A DNA stretch of 64,000 nucleotides. Source: Citrus sinensis. Lineage: Eukaryota > Streptophyta > Magnoliopsida > Sapindales > Rutaceae. Position numbers and translations under genes: made by a program. The notes below the pieces were generated by a model, which saw nothing but the letters and a program-made list of their open reading frames with translations, searched no databases and was not told the origin of the DNA. Each line of letters begins with the position of its first letter. The stretch's first letter is position 1. Positions 45,497 through 57,588 of the stretch are shown piece after piece. Location of the stretch: positions 15,911,501 to 15,975,500 of the forward strand of contig NC_068557.1 in the NCBI RefSeq assembly GCF_022201045.2, written 5' to 3'.

Positions 45497-48400
45497 ACTC
45501 CGAGGTTTCTTTATTGGATAACCCGTATTTTATGATTACTAGAGGAGGATTATTCCTAAATTTGGATTCGGTAGACCTGTTACATTAGTGATAGAGAGAT
45601 GCATACTTTTAAGTGGATTATAGATTTTTTGGTGTTTAAAGGAGTCTCCGATTGTGCTAGTTTAGGTATGTTTTCCTTATTTACCTATCCATTTTATTCA
45701 TTGTAAATCGGCTTTGTTTTCAATTTACTTTTGCTATTGGCAAAGCTTTACAAGTTGATTATACTACGACTTTGGTTAATAGACGATCGGTTGCTAGAGT
45801 GCTTTAAGTATGATGTTTCACCGCCATTGTTGTTGCATATTTGGATTAGTAAATGACATTCTAGTTTTTAGTAAGATGTTATTTTTGAGCGGATCCCTGC
45901 TTATTGTGCATCGTGAACGCATCTTGGGAATACTACTGATGCATGCTATGTTACTATTCCTGGGTTTTGTAAAACCTAATAGCCTGTTAGTGAGTCTTAG
46001 GGTACCGTGCTTCCAGATAAGGGTAAATTACTAGTTTCTGTTACTGTTGTTCTGCCTCAGGTGTCTCTTGCTACACAATATATTGTCATCACCGATAATT
46101 GGCCTCAGAGTCCTAGTCAGCCCCCAATGGATTAGGGCAGAGTTAGGGATTTACTTTAAATCCTTTTACAAAGACTCGGCCGTCAAGGCCTATAACTCCT
46201 GGTGGGACTTTCTTCGCTCATAGTGCACATTTTTCTGTTGGTCAGCACTTAGAGACTATTTTGGCTTCAGTTGTTGATGGTATTGTTTGCTTTATATGTC
46301 TTGGGTTTATCTCGCTCGGATAGAGATGTTATTTTCTATGTGGATTTTGGTTCTGGAGATGAGGGTCAATTTTTTATTAACCCTAATGAGGCTTATATCC
46401 TCCTGGCTTTGGATGTAATGATTGATAGCTTTGATGGTAAGCGGATTGATGATTCATCTCAGGATTTATGTTTAACTATGGGTCAAAAGTATAGTAACAC
46501 TTGGCAGTTGATGCGGACCACTGCTTCTACCCTCTATGATTAATTCTCTCATTTGGAACCTCAAGGGGACTGATAAGGCCCCTGTGATTCGTAGATTGCG
46601 GAAATTAATTCAGTTACGTAGGTTATTCAGTTACATAAGTTATCTTTGACATGTATTAGAGCCTTTTGTTACAGTTGATCGGTTGGAGGTTATTCAAATT
46701 CACCTTGGGATAGATCATGCTTTGTCTTCTCAGTATGGGAAGATTTGAGTGTTTTAGTGTGTGCTATTATTGGTGGAGTTACTTTAGGATATATGCTAGG
46801 TTAGTCATTGTTAGGTTATCCATTCTTTGTTTCCTGACCTTATTCTTCTTTTTTATATATAAATCAGTTGCTTTATGCCTGTGTGGGAGAATTTATGGGA
46901 TGCTCTTGTGGCGTTTACTGATAGTCATGATTGCCCATGGATTGTAGAGAGGGGATTTTAATGTCCTGAAGTCTATTTTAGAGATTTCTGGTGGGCATGC
47001 CCAACCACAGGGGGCTATTGATGCTATTAATTTAGCTCTATCAGATTGTAGTTTAAAGGATCTTGGATTTGTTGGTAGTCCATTCACTTGGACTAATGGG
47101 CACACTTAGAGGCATCTTGATAGAGCGATTAGTAATGTCCATTGGTATGTATTTTTCTCCATTTTTTGGGTTACACATATGAATCGTGCCGTTTTAGACC
47201 ATTCTCCTTTGTTATTATCTTATGACAGGAATACGACTAGAGGGCCAGCTATGTTTAAGTTTTTACATGCTTGGCTCAATCATTCTGGCTTTATTGTGTG
47301 GAAGTCTAGGGCTGCTCCATTTCTGGTTATGAAATAAGAGTGTTTCCGCAAACGTTTGTATGGTTGAAGCTCTGCTTGAATAATGAAGTGTTTGGCAATG
47401 TCTTTCACCTAGTTAAAGAGGCTGAGGAGGATGTTATTTAGAAGGAGAGGTAGTATGATCTTTCTAGTTCTGTAGAGAATAGGGTAGTTTTCTCTTAGGG
47501 TAGGGCGCAGCTGCAACACAACATTGTAAGGAGATTTTTTTTTTAATACAACAATCCAGTGTTCGTTGGGTTTAGGAAGGAGATGTCAATACTTCGTTTT
47601 TTTTCATTTGATGATTAAGAAGAAATACAGTTGTTCCATGTCTATAAAATTCATAATGCTTATTTTAATTAGATCTCTAAGCCATCTGTCGTTGCTACTT
47701 CCATGGTTGGTTTCTTTTAGGGGTTATTGATGGGTGGTGCTAGTCAATTTTTAGCAGTCTGAGATCTGTAGATTTGTACAGGGAACCAGATCTGGATGAG
47801 ATTTGGTGATGGATTTCTCTATTGACCCTAACAGTTCTCTAGGGTCAAATAAGTTTTGAAGTCGGTTTTATCTATTTTTTTGGGTTGTTATTTGCAGTGA
47901 TTTACTAGATGCAGTCCTTAATTATTTCAGAGGTTCAACTATGCCCAGGTGTTTTCAGAGCACTTTGTTGGTTTTTTTTTTTTCATAAGAAGACATCTTC
48001 AGCTTCTTGGGTAGATTTTCTACCAATTAGTCTTTGTAATGGAAGTAACAAGATTTTCACCAAATTGCTTGCATTACGATTGACTTTTTTACTACCTCAT
48101 ATTATTTCTCCTTCTAAGAGTAGGTTTGTTCCTAGTAGGGTAACTCATGGTAATATGCTTTTGGTTCAGGAGCTGGTCCATGATCTTAACCGTCATACTC
48201 GGGGGAATAATGTGGTGCTGATGCTATACACGACTAAGGCTTATGATCAGATAACTTGGTCTTATAGTATTCAAATGTTGTAGAGTTTTGGGTTTTTGGA
48301 ACAGTGGCTCTCATTCCAGTGAGCTATATTTTGTTCTTTGGTTTTTGGTGTTAGTGAACATGCCCACCCATGAGTTTTTTAAGTGTCAAAGTGGTCTTTG

Positions 48401-50778
48401 GCAAGACAATCTTCTTTCTTGTATTTATTTATCATTATTGCTGAGTTTTTATCTTAGGGCTTGGACCGACTGTATTCTCGGCTTCCTTCTATACGATTTG
48501 CACTACTACGCTCGTTCTTGTCTCTTATTTAAGCTTTGCGTATGATATTGTTATTTTTACAAATAAGAGTCGGCTAAGCCTTACACAACTTTTGGATTTT
48601 CTACATCATTATGAGGTGATTTTGGAGTAGCTGATTAGTCAGGCCAAGAACAATTTATATATTGGAAGCTTGGCTTATACTTTATGCCAAACTATTAAAC
48701 ACTCTGTTAATGGTTTTCAGCAACATCAGTTTCTATTTCATTTATCATGGGTAGCCCAATCTTTATGAGGTACCTTAAGATTGTTTATTTTGATGAGATG
48801 GTTTGGAAGGTTAGGGATAGGATCTCGGGTTGGGCCAACAAATTGCTTTCTTTTTATAGGAATTTGATGCTTATCCGTCATGTACTTTCTATGTCGCTGT
48901 ATTTGTTTCATGTTGTTAAACCATCTGCACTAGTTGTGCAGCATTTAGAGAGCTTATTTCCTCGATTCTTAAGGGGTGACTCTAAGACTTGAAGGCAGAT
49001 TCACTAGTGTCAATGGTCGTCAGTTTGTTTTCCCGTCGAGAAAGATGGCCTGCGTATTCGATCTTTTGATGATTTAGCAATGGCTCAAGAGGTTAAGCTA
49101 TGGTGGCATTTTTGGGATTAGCATTCTTTATGGGCTTCTTACATGAAATCTAAGCTTAAGTTTGGTTCAATTCTACTATCATTCTTTTCCTTTGTGGTGT
49201 TAACTATGCTCGATTGGGTGTGTTGCTGCGCCTCATATGCATTGGTTGCTTGGCTGTGGCGAGTGTAGCTTTTGGTATGACTATTGGTTTGGTTCATGCC
49301 CCTTAGTGTTTTATAATGTTGTTGTGGCCTCTTTGGTCTTAGTTTCTTTTTACTGGCAAGCAAGCATACAAGATAGAGGCAAGCTCCAAGCTGTGCTGGT
49401 TTCTTCGATTGTCGAGCAGATTCTTTTGGTCCTTGACTCATTGTCACTAGTACGGAACTTGACTTACTACGGTGGGGTGGTTTCTCATATGTCGCTTTTC
49501 ATTTCCGGATAACTTAAGAGCTCGTGTGTCGATCTAGGTAGAAGGATAAAGTTTTTGCTCCTATCTAGAAGTGGCATATTCCTCCTCGGGTTTCTTCTTT
49601 TCTCTAGCGAATGTTGCATGGATTCTTTGCCACTGTTGATGCCGTATGCTCGAAAGAGTTTTGCATGATTTCTTGGTGCTTCTGTGGTCAGGCTATTGAG
49701 ATTTTTCAGCATTTATTTCTTGATTGCCCATGATTTTAGCAGGTGTGGGTTCATTTTGAGCATACTTTTGGTTTGCAAGATGTTATTTTTATGTCTCTCC
49801 ATGCTTTGCTTCTTCATCAGCAACGATATGTCCTTTTTAAGAGCCATATTCAAGCTCTTCTTAATTGCTTCATCTATAGCAAGTTTGGAAGGCTTATAAT
49901 GCTTTCAGGTTTGACTTGATGAATTTTTCTATTGATGCGGTTATTTATTGGGTGGTTTCGGATCTCAGGTTTGCTAGTTTTGCCGTTGGTTTTAAGTTAT
50001 CCTAATTGAAGGGAGTTTTAGGTTCTTAGTTTTTAGAGGGCTGGTGTGTTATTGCTCCAATGTGGAGCCCACTTTGATTGGTTTCTTGGTTGCGACTGCC
50101 GCCTGTGGTGGTGAAGCTAACAATGGATGGTTGATCTAGGGGCAATCCTGGGATGTCCGCTTTAGGTGATATTCTATGTGATTCTTGGGGTGTGGTTTTG
50201 GCTACTTTTGGTTCTTTTCTTAGGTATCGTCTGATCTTTTATGTGGATTTTATGGCTATTTGTGAGGGTATAGTGCTTGTGGTTAAGCTTGGGTACTTTG
50301 TAGTTGAGATAGAGTTTGATTCCGCCACTATGGTTTCTTGGATCCTCTCTTGGGCCCGTGTTTGTAGGGATTATACTGATGCACTGCATCATATTCGTGC
50401 TTTGGTTTCTTCTTATACTATATTGGTCAGGCATATGCTTTGAAAGGCTACTTCTGTTGTTGGTTACTTGACCACCTGAGCCTGCACTTATTGGGTTTGT
50501 CAATGTTTTTTGGGTCCTTGGGACATTCCTATTGGTTTACCTAGTGTTCTTCATTTGGATGCGCAGGTAGTCACCCATTTCAAGAGCTAGACTTTTGGCT
50601 TTGTTGTTATAGATTTTTTATTGTTCAGTTATGCTCTTTTTTGTATTTCAGTTTGTTCTAGGAGATTTTGGTTCATGTTCCCCTCAGTATGTATTGTTTC
50701 TTTTTTTGATCTATATTATAGGTAGGAGGTCCCGCTTAAGCCCCCACATCTTGGTGGTTTTATCTATAAAAAAAAAAA
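45497..50778 (+). mobile_element. LINE (L1/RTE-type plant non-LTR retrotransposon), decayed
   Basis: The order of remnants on the plus strand is an ORF1-like region (about 45500-46550), an endonuclease domain (about 46540-47340), reverse transcriptase (about 47900-48750), a zinc-binding RVT tail (about 49560-49740) and an RNase H domain (about 50150-50450). It ends in an 11-base A-tract at 50768-50778 after TTTTATCTAT. That domain order with a terminal RNase H is typical of plant L1-type LINEs. The 5' boundary is set only by loss of copia similarity. No target duplication was found. Confidence 0.75.
46540..50450 (+). pseudogene. LINE ORF2 (endonuclease, reverse transcriptase, RNase H), broken
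   Basis: Recognisable pieces are an endonuclease with RGDFNVL, FVGSPFTWTNG and a DHSPLLL ending; reverse transcriptase with ISLCNGSNKIFTKLLA, PSKSRFVPSR and a KAYDQITW region; a WHIPPRV zinc-binding segment near 49570; and an RNase H with FYVDFMAICEGI and VEIEFDSATMV. In the KAYDQITW segment the first catalytic Asp is still present, but the YADD-box region is not recognisable and stops are frequent. The copy is inactive. Confidence 0.75.
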
Positions 50779-51540
50779 CTCTTACCTTCGCCTCTGACCT
50801 CAAGCTTGTGAAAAATTTTAATAAAACTATTTGGATGAATGAAATTTTTTATTTGATTAATTTTTTAGTACACTTGATAGACTAATAGAGGTTTATAATT
50901 TCATTTACAAACAAATGCCAACAAAACATTTAAAAAGGAATTTCCCTATGATGTTGCAAACATTTTTTCAATATTGATAGTGACATTGTTATGGATCTTT
51001 AAATTTAAATGTTTTAATCTTAATCTTTCAATCTTTCATTTAATATAATGAATGAATAAATAAATGAAATGAAAGAGAAAAATATGATAATCAGATATGA
51101 GCTATAGGTGACGTTTTACTAGGATTTGTAGTTGCTGCTTTAATCTCACTATAAGAAATCTGATTACGAGAGCATGTCAAATCCTTTCATTCAGCCAACT
51201 TAATAGCAAAATGGGAAAAGAAAAATAGTCAAGAGTAAAATAAATCACAGAAAGGTATAATCGAGTACATTTGAATAATATCATCAAAATCAAGTAAAAC
51301 AAATAATGCTAACAGTACATTATGTCTCTTTTAGATGGTTAATAACACTTAGGGCCATAAATTTTAATTGATACTTATGTTAAAGACATGAATAATTTGT
51401 TTGATGATCAAAAGTGGTCAAGAACAATAAAAAAATTGTACTAGAGAAGACATGCATAAGTGAGTAATTTATGAAACTTTTTTATTTTGATTTTAAACAA
51501 ATTAGCAAAAAGGAATGAGAGCATAATCAATCCTGCAAGG
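50779..51540. other. AT-rich spacer between LINE and Athila remnants, nothing recognised
   Basis: No gene, LTR or element end was found. The 5' LTR of the downstream Athila-type element would be expected here but is absent. Confidence 0.5.
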
Positions 51541-51551
51541 TTGTTAAGTTC

Positions 51552-53246
51552 GTGCCTGCTTTTTTGTCTCAAAAGGTCAATTGGGTAGAGGTTGACGGGA
51601 GACAGCCAGGCAATAACAATACTATTTACATGGCTGATGACAGAGACAGAGCTATAAGAGATTATGCTGTGCTAACTCCTCAAGTTGTACATCCTGGCAT
51701 CATCAGACCTGAAGTAGACGCTGTAAATTTTGAGTTAAAGTGAGTGATGTTTCAAATGTTGCAAACAGTTGGGCAATTCAATGGATTGCCAAATGAAGAT
51801 CCTCATCTCTATCTTAAATTGTTCTTAGAAGTAAGTGATGCTTTCAAGATCGCTGGAGCAACACAAGATGCCTTAAGGCTGAGACTCTTTCCTTATTCCT
51901 TAAGAGATCGAGCAAGAGCATGGTTAAATTCGTTACCATCTGATTCCATCACTACATGGAATGAATTGGGTGATAAATTCCTAATGAAATATTTCCCACC
52001 AACAAAAAATGCAAAGTTGCGGAAGGAGATTACTTCTTTCCACCAACTGGAAGATGAAAGTTTGTACAAGGCTTAAGAAAGATTCAAGGAATTGCTCAGA
52101 ATGTGTCCTCATCATGGTATTCCTTGTTGCATTCAATTGGAAACTTTCTACAATGGGTTGAATCCAAGTACAAGGTTAATAGTGGATGCTTCAGCAAATG
52201 GAGCTCTGTTATCCAAATCTTACACTGAAGCTTATGAAATTCTGGAAAGAATTGCCAATAATAATTACCATTGGCCTTCAGCCAGGCAACCAGCAGCAAG
52301 AGGATCAGCAGGGGTACATAACATTGATGCAATTACAGCCTTATCAGCACAAGTAACCTCATTGACTAACATGGTAAAGGCCTTGACATCTGCTCCAGCA
52401 ACAGTAAAGCAAATTGTTGAACTTTCTTGTGTATACTGTGGTGAAGAGCATGACTTTGATAATTGTCCTGGAAACCCAGCTTCAGTAAACTATGTGGGTA
52501 ATTTCAATCGACAACCTCAGAATAACCCATAATCAAATACTTACAATCCTAGCTGGAAGCAACACCCAAATTTTGCATGGAGCAGTCATAATCGAAATGC
52601 TCCAGCATTAAATGGACAAAATAGAAACACACAACCACCTGATTTTCATCAGCAAAGTCAAGGGCAAAAGCAAATCAGTCAGGATCTAATCATTTCGCTG
52701 GAAGCACTGATTAAGGAATATATTGCAAAGAATGAAGCAATTGTGCAGAGTCAAACAGTCTCCTTGAGAAACTTGGAAAACCAAATGGTACAACTAGCCA
52801 CAGTAATAAGCAGTAGAACTAAAGGAAGCCTACGTAGCAATACAGAAGACCCTAGAAGAGAGAACAAAGAACACTGCAAAGTAATTAATTTGAGGTTTGG
52901 AAAGAATATTGATATCCCAGTTGATGTAACAAAAAATGGGAAGGAATTCAATTCAGCACAAAAATTATCTCAAAATGGAAGCATGTTACAACAACCTCCT
53001 TTTCAAGATACTGGTTACATAGTCCAAGCTACAGCAACTACAGAGAAAGTTCAACCAGAACATGCTGAAAAAGAAGTTGCAACACCAATAGTCACAACCT
53101 GTACCAAACCATACGAACAGAGTTTGATATCTCCTGAAGCTACCCAGCAGTTTAGACATCCACCACCTTTCTCACAAAGGTTCCAGAAGCAAAAACAAGA
53201 CAAGCAGTTCAGTAAATTTCTGGAAGTGCTAAGCAACTGCACATAA
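51552..53246 (+). pseudogene. Athila-type gag, single frame with in-frame stops
   Basis: One continuous frame interrupted only by stops at 51741-51743, 52074-52076 and 52530-52532. The retrotransposon Gag domain is clear (GQFNGLPNEDPHLYLKLFLE, LRLFPYSLRDRARAWLNSLP, TWNELGDKFLMKYFPPTKN). A zinc-knuckle-like segment lies at about 52428 (CVYCGEEHDFDNCP). The C-terminal part is Gln/Asn-rich. The frame is lost to a probable single-base deletion near 53229. The first part of gag lies at the truncation point, so the N-terminus is probably incomplete. Confidence 0.8.
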
Positions 53247-54352
53247 ATATACCTTTTGTGGAAGCTTTGGAGCAAATGCCAAATTATGTGAAATTTCTAA
53301 AAGATATCTTAGCACGAAAAAGAAGGCTGGGAGAGTTTGAAACTGTTGCTTTAACACAGGAAAACAGTCATATGCTCCAAAGTAAGATTCCTACCAAAGT
53401 GAAAGATCCAGGAAGTTTTACAATACCCTGTTCTATAAGAACTAGATATGCTAGCAGAGCACTTTGTGACTTGGGAGCTAGTATTAATTTGATGCCATTA
53501 TCTGTATTTAAGTAGCTTGGAGTAGGAGAATGCAGACCAACAACAATCACTTTGCAATTAGCTGACAGATCTCATGCATACCCTGAAGGAAAAATAAAGG
53601 ATGTACTGGTGAAGGTTGACAAATTCATCTTTCTAGTGGATTTCATTGTACTGGACTTTGATGTTGATAAAGAGGTACCCATTATACTTGGAAGACATTT
53701 TCTAGCAACTGAAAAGACTCTGATAGATGTATAGAAAGGAGAGCTAACCATGAGAGTGAATGATCAGCAAGTTACATTTAATGTACTAGAGGCTATGAGG
53801 AACCCTGATGAAGTAGAAGACTGTAGTTTTCTAAGTGTAGTGGATTTTATTGTAGCAGACAGAATGGACAGATGCTGTAGTAATGAAATTGACAAAGTCA
53901 CCACCTTTGAGGATGTCAAAGAGGAAGATGTTGCAGCAATTCAGACAGATTGGATGGACAAACAGCAATCTGACAGGCACAACAGATTTATTGAACACCT
54001 GAATATTTCAGACAGGGAAGTAAAAACAACTTTGTCATCTATTGAATCACCTCATAGTCTTGAATTAAAACAATTGCCTTCACATTTGAAGTATGCTTAT
54101 TTGGGTCAAAATAACACACAACCTGTAATCATTTCTTCTACTTTGGATGCAGGTCAAGAACAGAGCCTAGTAGATTTGTTTAGAAAATACAGAAGAGCAA
54201 TTGGATGGACCATGTCAGATATAAAGGGGATAAACCCATCAATATGCATGCATAAAATCCTGTTAGAAGATTGCTCTAGCAAATCAGTGGAGCACCAGAG
54301 AAAGTTGAACCCTATTATGAAAGAAGTGGTGAAGAAGGAAATCATCAAATGA
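53247..54352 (+). pseudogene. Athila-type protease and linker region
   Basis: Frame 2 continues the polyprotein after the shift. An aspartic protease with active-site DLGASIN (about 53470) is followed by an LGRHFLATEKTLIDV flap/domain end and a linker. The start of the reverse transcriptase region comes near 54290. In-frame stops occur at 53513-53515 and 53732-53734. The catalytic Asp is intact. Confidence 0.78.
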
Positions 54353-55727
54353 TTGGATGCTGGAATCATATACCTAATATTAGACAGTTTATGGGTGAGC
54401 CCAGTTCAATGTGTTCCCAAGAAAGGAGGAATAACAATCATAGCTAATGAGAAGAATGAACTTATTCCTACAAGGACAGTGACCAGATGAAGAGTATGTA
54501 TGGATTACAGGAAGCTCAACAAAGCCACAATGAAAGACCATTTCCCACTTCCATTCATAGATCAGATGTTGGACAGACTTGCTGGAAAATAGCTACAACC
54601 AGATTGCTATAGCTCCAGAAGACCAGGAGAAGACTATATTTACCTGTCCTTATGGAACATTTACCTTCAGAAGAATGCCCTTTGGGTTATGCAATGCTCC
54701 AGCAACGTTTCAGAGATGCATGATGTCTATATTGTTTGATATGGTAGAGCAGACTTTAGAAGTTTTCATGGATGACTTCTCAGTTTTTGGAGAAACATAC
54801 AATGATTGCTTACACAACTTGGAGGAAGTTCTTAAAAGATGTGAGATGACCAACTTAATACTCAATTGGGAAAAGTGCCACTTCATGGTGCAAGAAGGAA
54901 TAGTATTGGGACACAAGGTATCCAAGAATGACATTGAGGTGGACAAAGCCAAGATAAAAGTCATAGATAAACTACCACTTCCAACTTCAGTAAAGGGTAT
55001 TAGGAGTTTTTTGGGTCATATTGGATTCTACAGAAGATTCATTAAGGATTTTTCCAAAGTAGCTAAACCACTATGCTCATTGCTGGAGCATGACAACTTT
55101 TTTCACTTTGGCAAAGATTGCTTTCAAGCATTTGGAGAATTAAAGAAAGCTCTGATCACTACTCTAGTAGTTATATCTCCAGACTGGACTTTACCATTCG
55201 AACTAATGTGTGATGCTAGTGATCATTCTGTGGGAGTAGTATTAGGGCAAAGAAATGATAAGGTTTTTCATTCCATATACTACGCAAGCAAAGCTTTCAC
55301 TCCAATTCAGATCAATTACACCACTATAGAGAAAGAGTTGCTAGCGGTAGTATTTGCTTTTGACAAATTCAGAGCTTACTTGGTGGGTACTAAAGTAACT
55401 GTTTACATAGACCATGCAGCTATCAAATACTTAATTTCAAAGAAGGATGCCAAACCACGATTAATCAGATGGATCTTATTGCTTCAAGAATTTGATCTGA
55501 AAATTAAAGATAGAAAGGAGACTGAGAATCAAGTGGCAGACCACTTGTCACGGCTGGAAGCAGACACAAGTACATTGACAAGGAAGGGCATCACTGAAAC
55601 ATTTCCTGATGAACAGCTGTTGGCAATACAGCAAGCACATATGTTGCAGGAGTCAGGACCCCCATGGTATGCAGACTTTGCTAACTACTTAGTAAGTGGA
55701 ATGCTACCACATGAGTTGAAATTTTAG
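54353..55727 (+). pseudogene. Athila-type reverse transcriptase and RNase H, with internal deletion
   Basis: The fingers region ([20 protein letters not shown]) ends at about 54580. The frame then jumps, and the block that normally carries the first catalytic aspartate of reverse transcriptase is absent. The remaining palm has [17 protein letters not shown] and the FMDDF active-site box. RNase H follows at about 55190-55550 ([35 protein letters not shown]) with its Asp/Glu residues visible. Loss of the catalytic Asp means the enzyme is dead even ignoring the stops. Confidence 0.82.
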
Positions 55728-56954
55728 GAGAAAAAGAAATTTCTTCACGATGTTAGGAGTTATCAGTGGGATGATCCACATTTATACAAGTTATGCTCAG
55801 ACCAAGTAATACGAAGATGTGCTTCCGAAGGAGACAAACACTACATACTAGAGTCATGCCATGCTGCAGCATATGGGGGGCACTTTGGTGGTCATAGAAC
55901 AGCTGCTAAAGTTCTGCAATCAGGTTATTACTGGCTTACTATTTTTAAAGATGCTTATAAATTTGTTAAATGTTGTGACAGGTGTCAAAGAATAGGGAAC
56001 ATAACTAAAATACATGAAATGCCATTGACCAACATCCTAGAAGTGGAGGTTTTTGATGTCTAGGGAATATATTTTATGGGACCCTTCTTACCATCCTTTG
56101 GGAACTTATACATCCTTGTTGCTGTGGATTATGTCTCCAAATGGGTAGAAGCTGTAGCATTACCTACCAATGATGCTAAAACAGTTGTGACTTTTCTTCA
56201 GAAAAATATTTTTTCCAGATTTGGAACCCCTAGAGCAATTATTAGTGACGAATGAGCACATTTTTGCAACAAAGTCTTTGCTGCAGCAATGGTAAAATAT
56301 AGAGTCAGACACAAGGTAGCCGCAACATATCACCCACAATCCAATGGTCAAGCTGAAGTGTCCAACAGAGAAATTAAAAAGATCTTAGAAAAGATGGTGA
56401 ACCCAACGAGGAAGGATTGGTCTTTACATTTACATGACTCTCTCTGGGCATACAGGACAGCATACAAAACTCCACTCGGCATGTCCTCTTACCGAATTGT
56501 TTATGGAAAGGCTTGTCATTTTCCACTAGAGCTAGAGCATAAAGCACACTGGGCACTGAAAAAATTAAATTGGGATATGCATGCTGCAGCAGAGCACATG
56601 AAGCTCCAACTTTGTGAGCTTGATGAATTACGGCTACTTTCATATGAGAATGCAAGAATCTATAAAGAGAGGACAAAACACTAGCACGACAAGCATATTC
56701 AGCACAGGCAATTCAACCCTGGTCAATCAGTGTTGCTCCACAATACAAGACTAAGATTATTTTCGGGAAAGCTCAAGTCACGATGGTCTGGCCCGTTTAA
56801 GCTATTAAAATTTTATCCTCATGGAGCAATGGATCTTCTGGATGAACAAACAGGCCACGAATTCAAAGTTAATGGACACAGGGTTAAGCATTACATACAT
56901 CCAGCAACAAAATGTTCAAAGGAGGCGTTACTCCTTAAAGAACCCAGCTATTGA
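55728..56954 (+). pseudogene. Athila-type integrase
   Basis: Same frame as the RNase H. The HHCC zinc-binding region is at about 55850-55990 (ESCHAAAYGGHFG, CCDRCQRIG). The catalytic core's first Asp sits in the EVFDV segment before a TAG near 56060. The second Asp is in IISDE, directly followed by TGA at about 56254. The Glu lies in [17 protein letters not shown]. The C-terminal part has [20 protein letters not shown] and a GPFKLLKFYPHGAMDL module. All three catalytic residues persist, but stops interrupt the frame. Confidence 0.8.
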
Positions 56955-57588
56955 ACAATAAAAGAAGGTCGGGCTGAAGGACTTTAAATCAAGCGCTCCA
57001 TGGGAGGCAGCCCATTGAGGGGACAACCACGTTAAACCAATTGTGATCTCCTTTGGTTTTGTTGACAAGCTCTCCCTCCTTACCATTTCATTTAATTTTG
57101 TTCTTTCATTCTAGCTATTTAATTTTATCTTTTCAAATTATTGCATTCTTTACTTTTGCTATCATTTGATCTATTTAATTTTAATTTTAAAATTAATTTT
57201 AGTTTATGCGAAGTATAAGTGACAATTGAATTCCATATTGACAAGTGAGGTTGTTTGGTGCAGAGTGCAGAGGCGTGCCGCGTGTCAGAAGCTTTATTGT
57301 GGAGTATGTACCATTGCTAGAGTACGCGAATGGATGCTGCAGCAGAAAATTTTACCGCTACAGTGAATTAAAAGATGGAGCTTATCACTTACCATTGGAG
57401 ATAAATCATGACAGATGGCGACATGGATGTGGATGGAAATTGTGAATAAATCTCTGAAATTAATGCCTTAATTTTACTAACCGATATTTTTGGGATATGC
57501 ACATTAATTTCAAAATATTTTATTCCCTCATTTATCTTTGGTTACCGTAATTATCTTAAATTAAAGTCCACTATAAAAAGGATTCACT

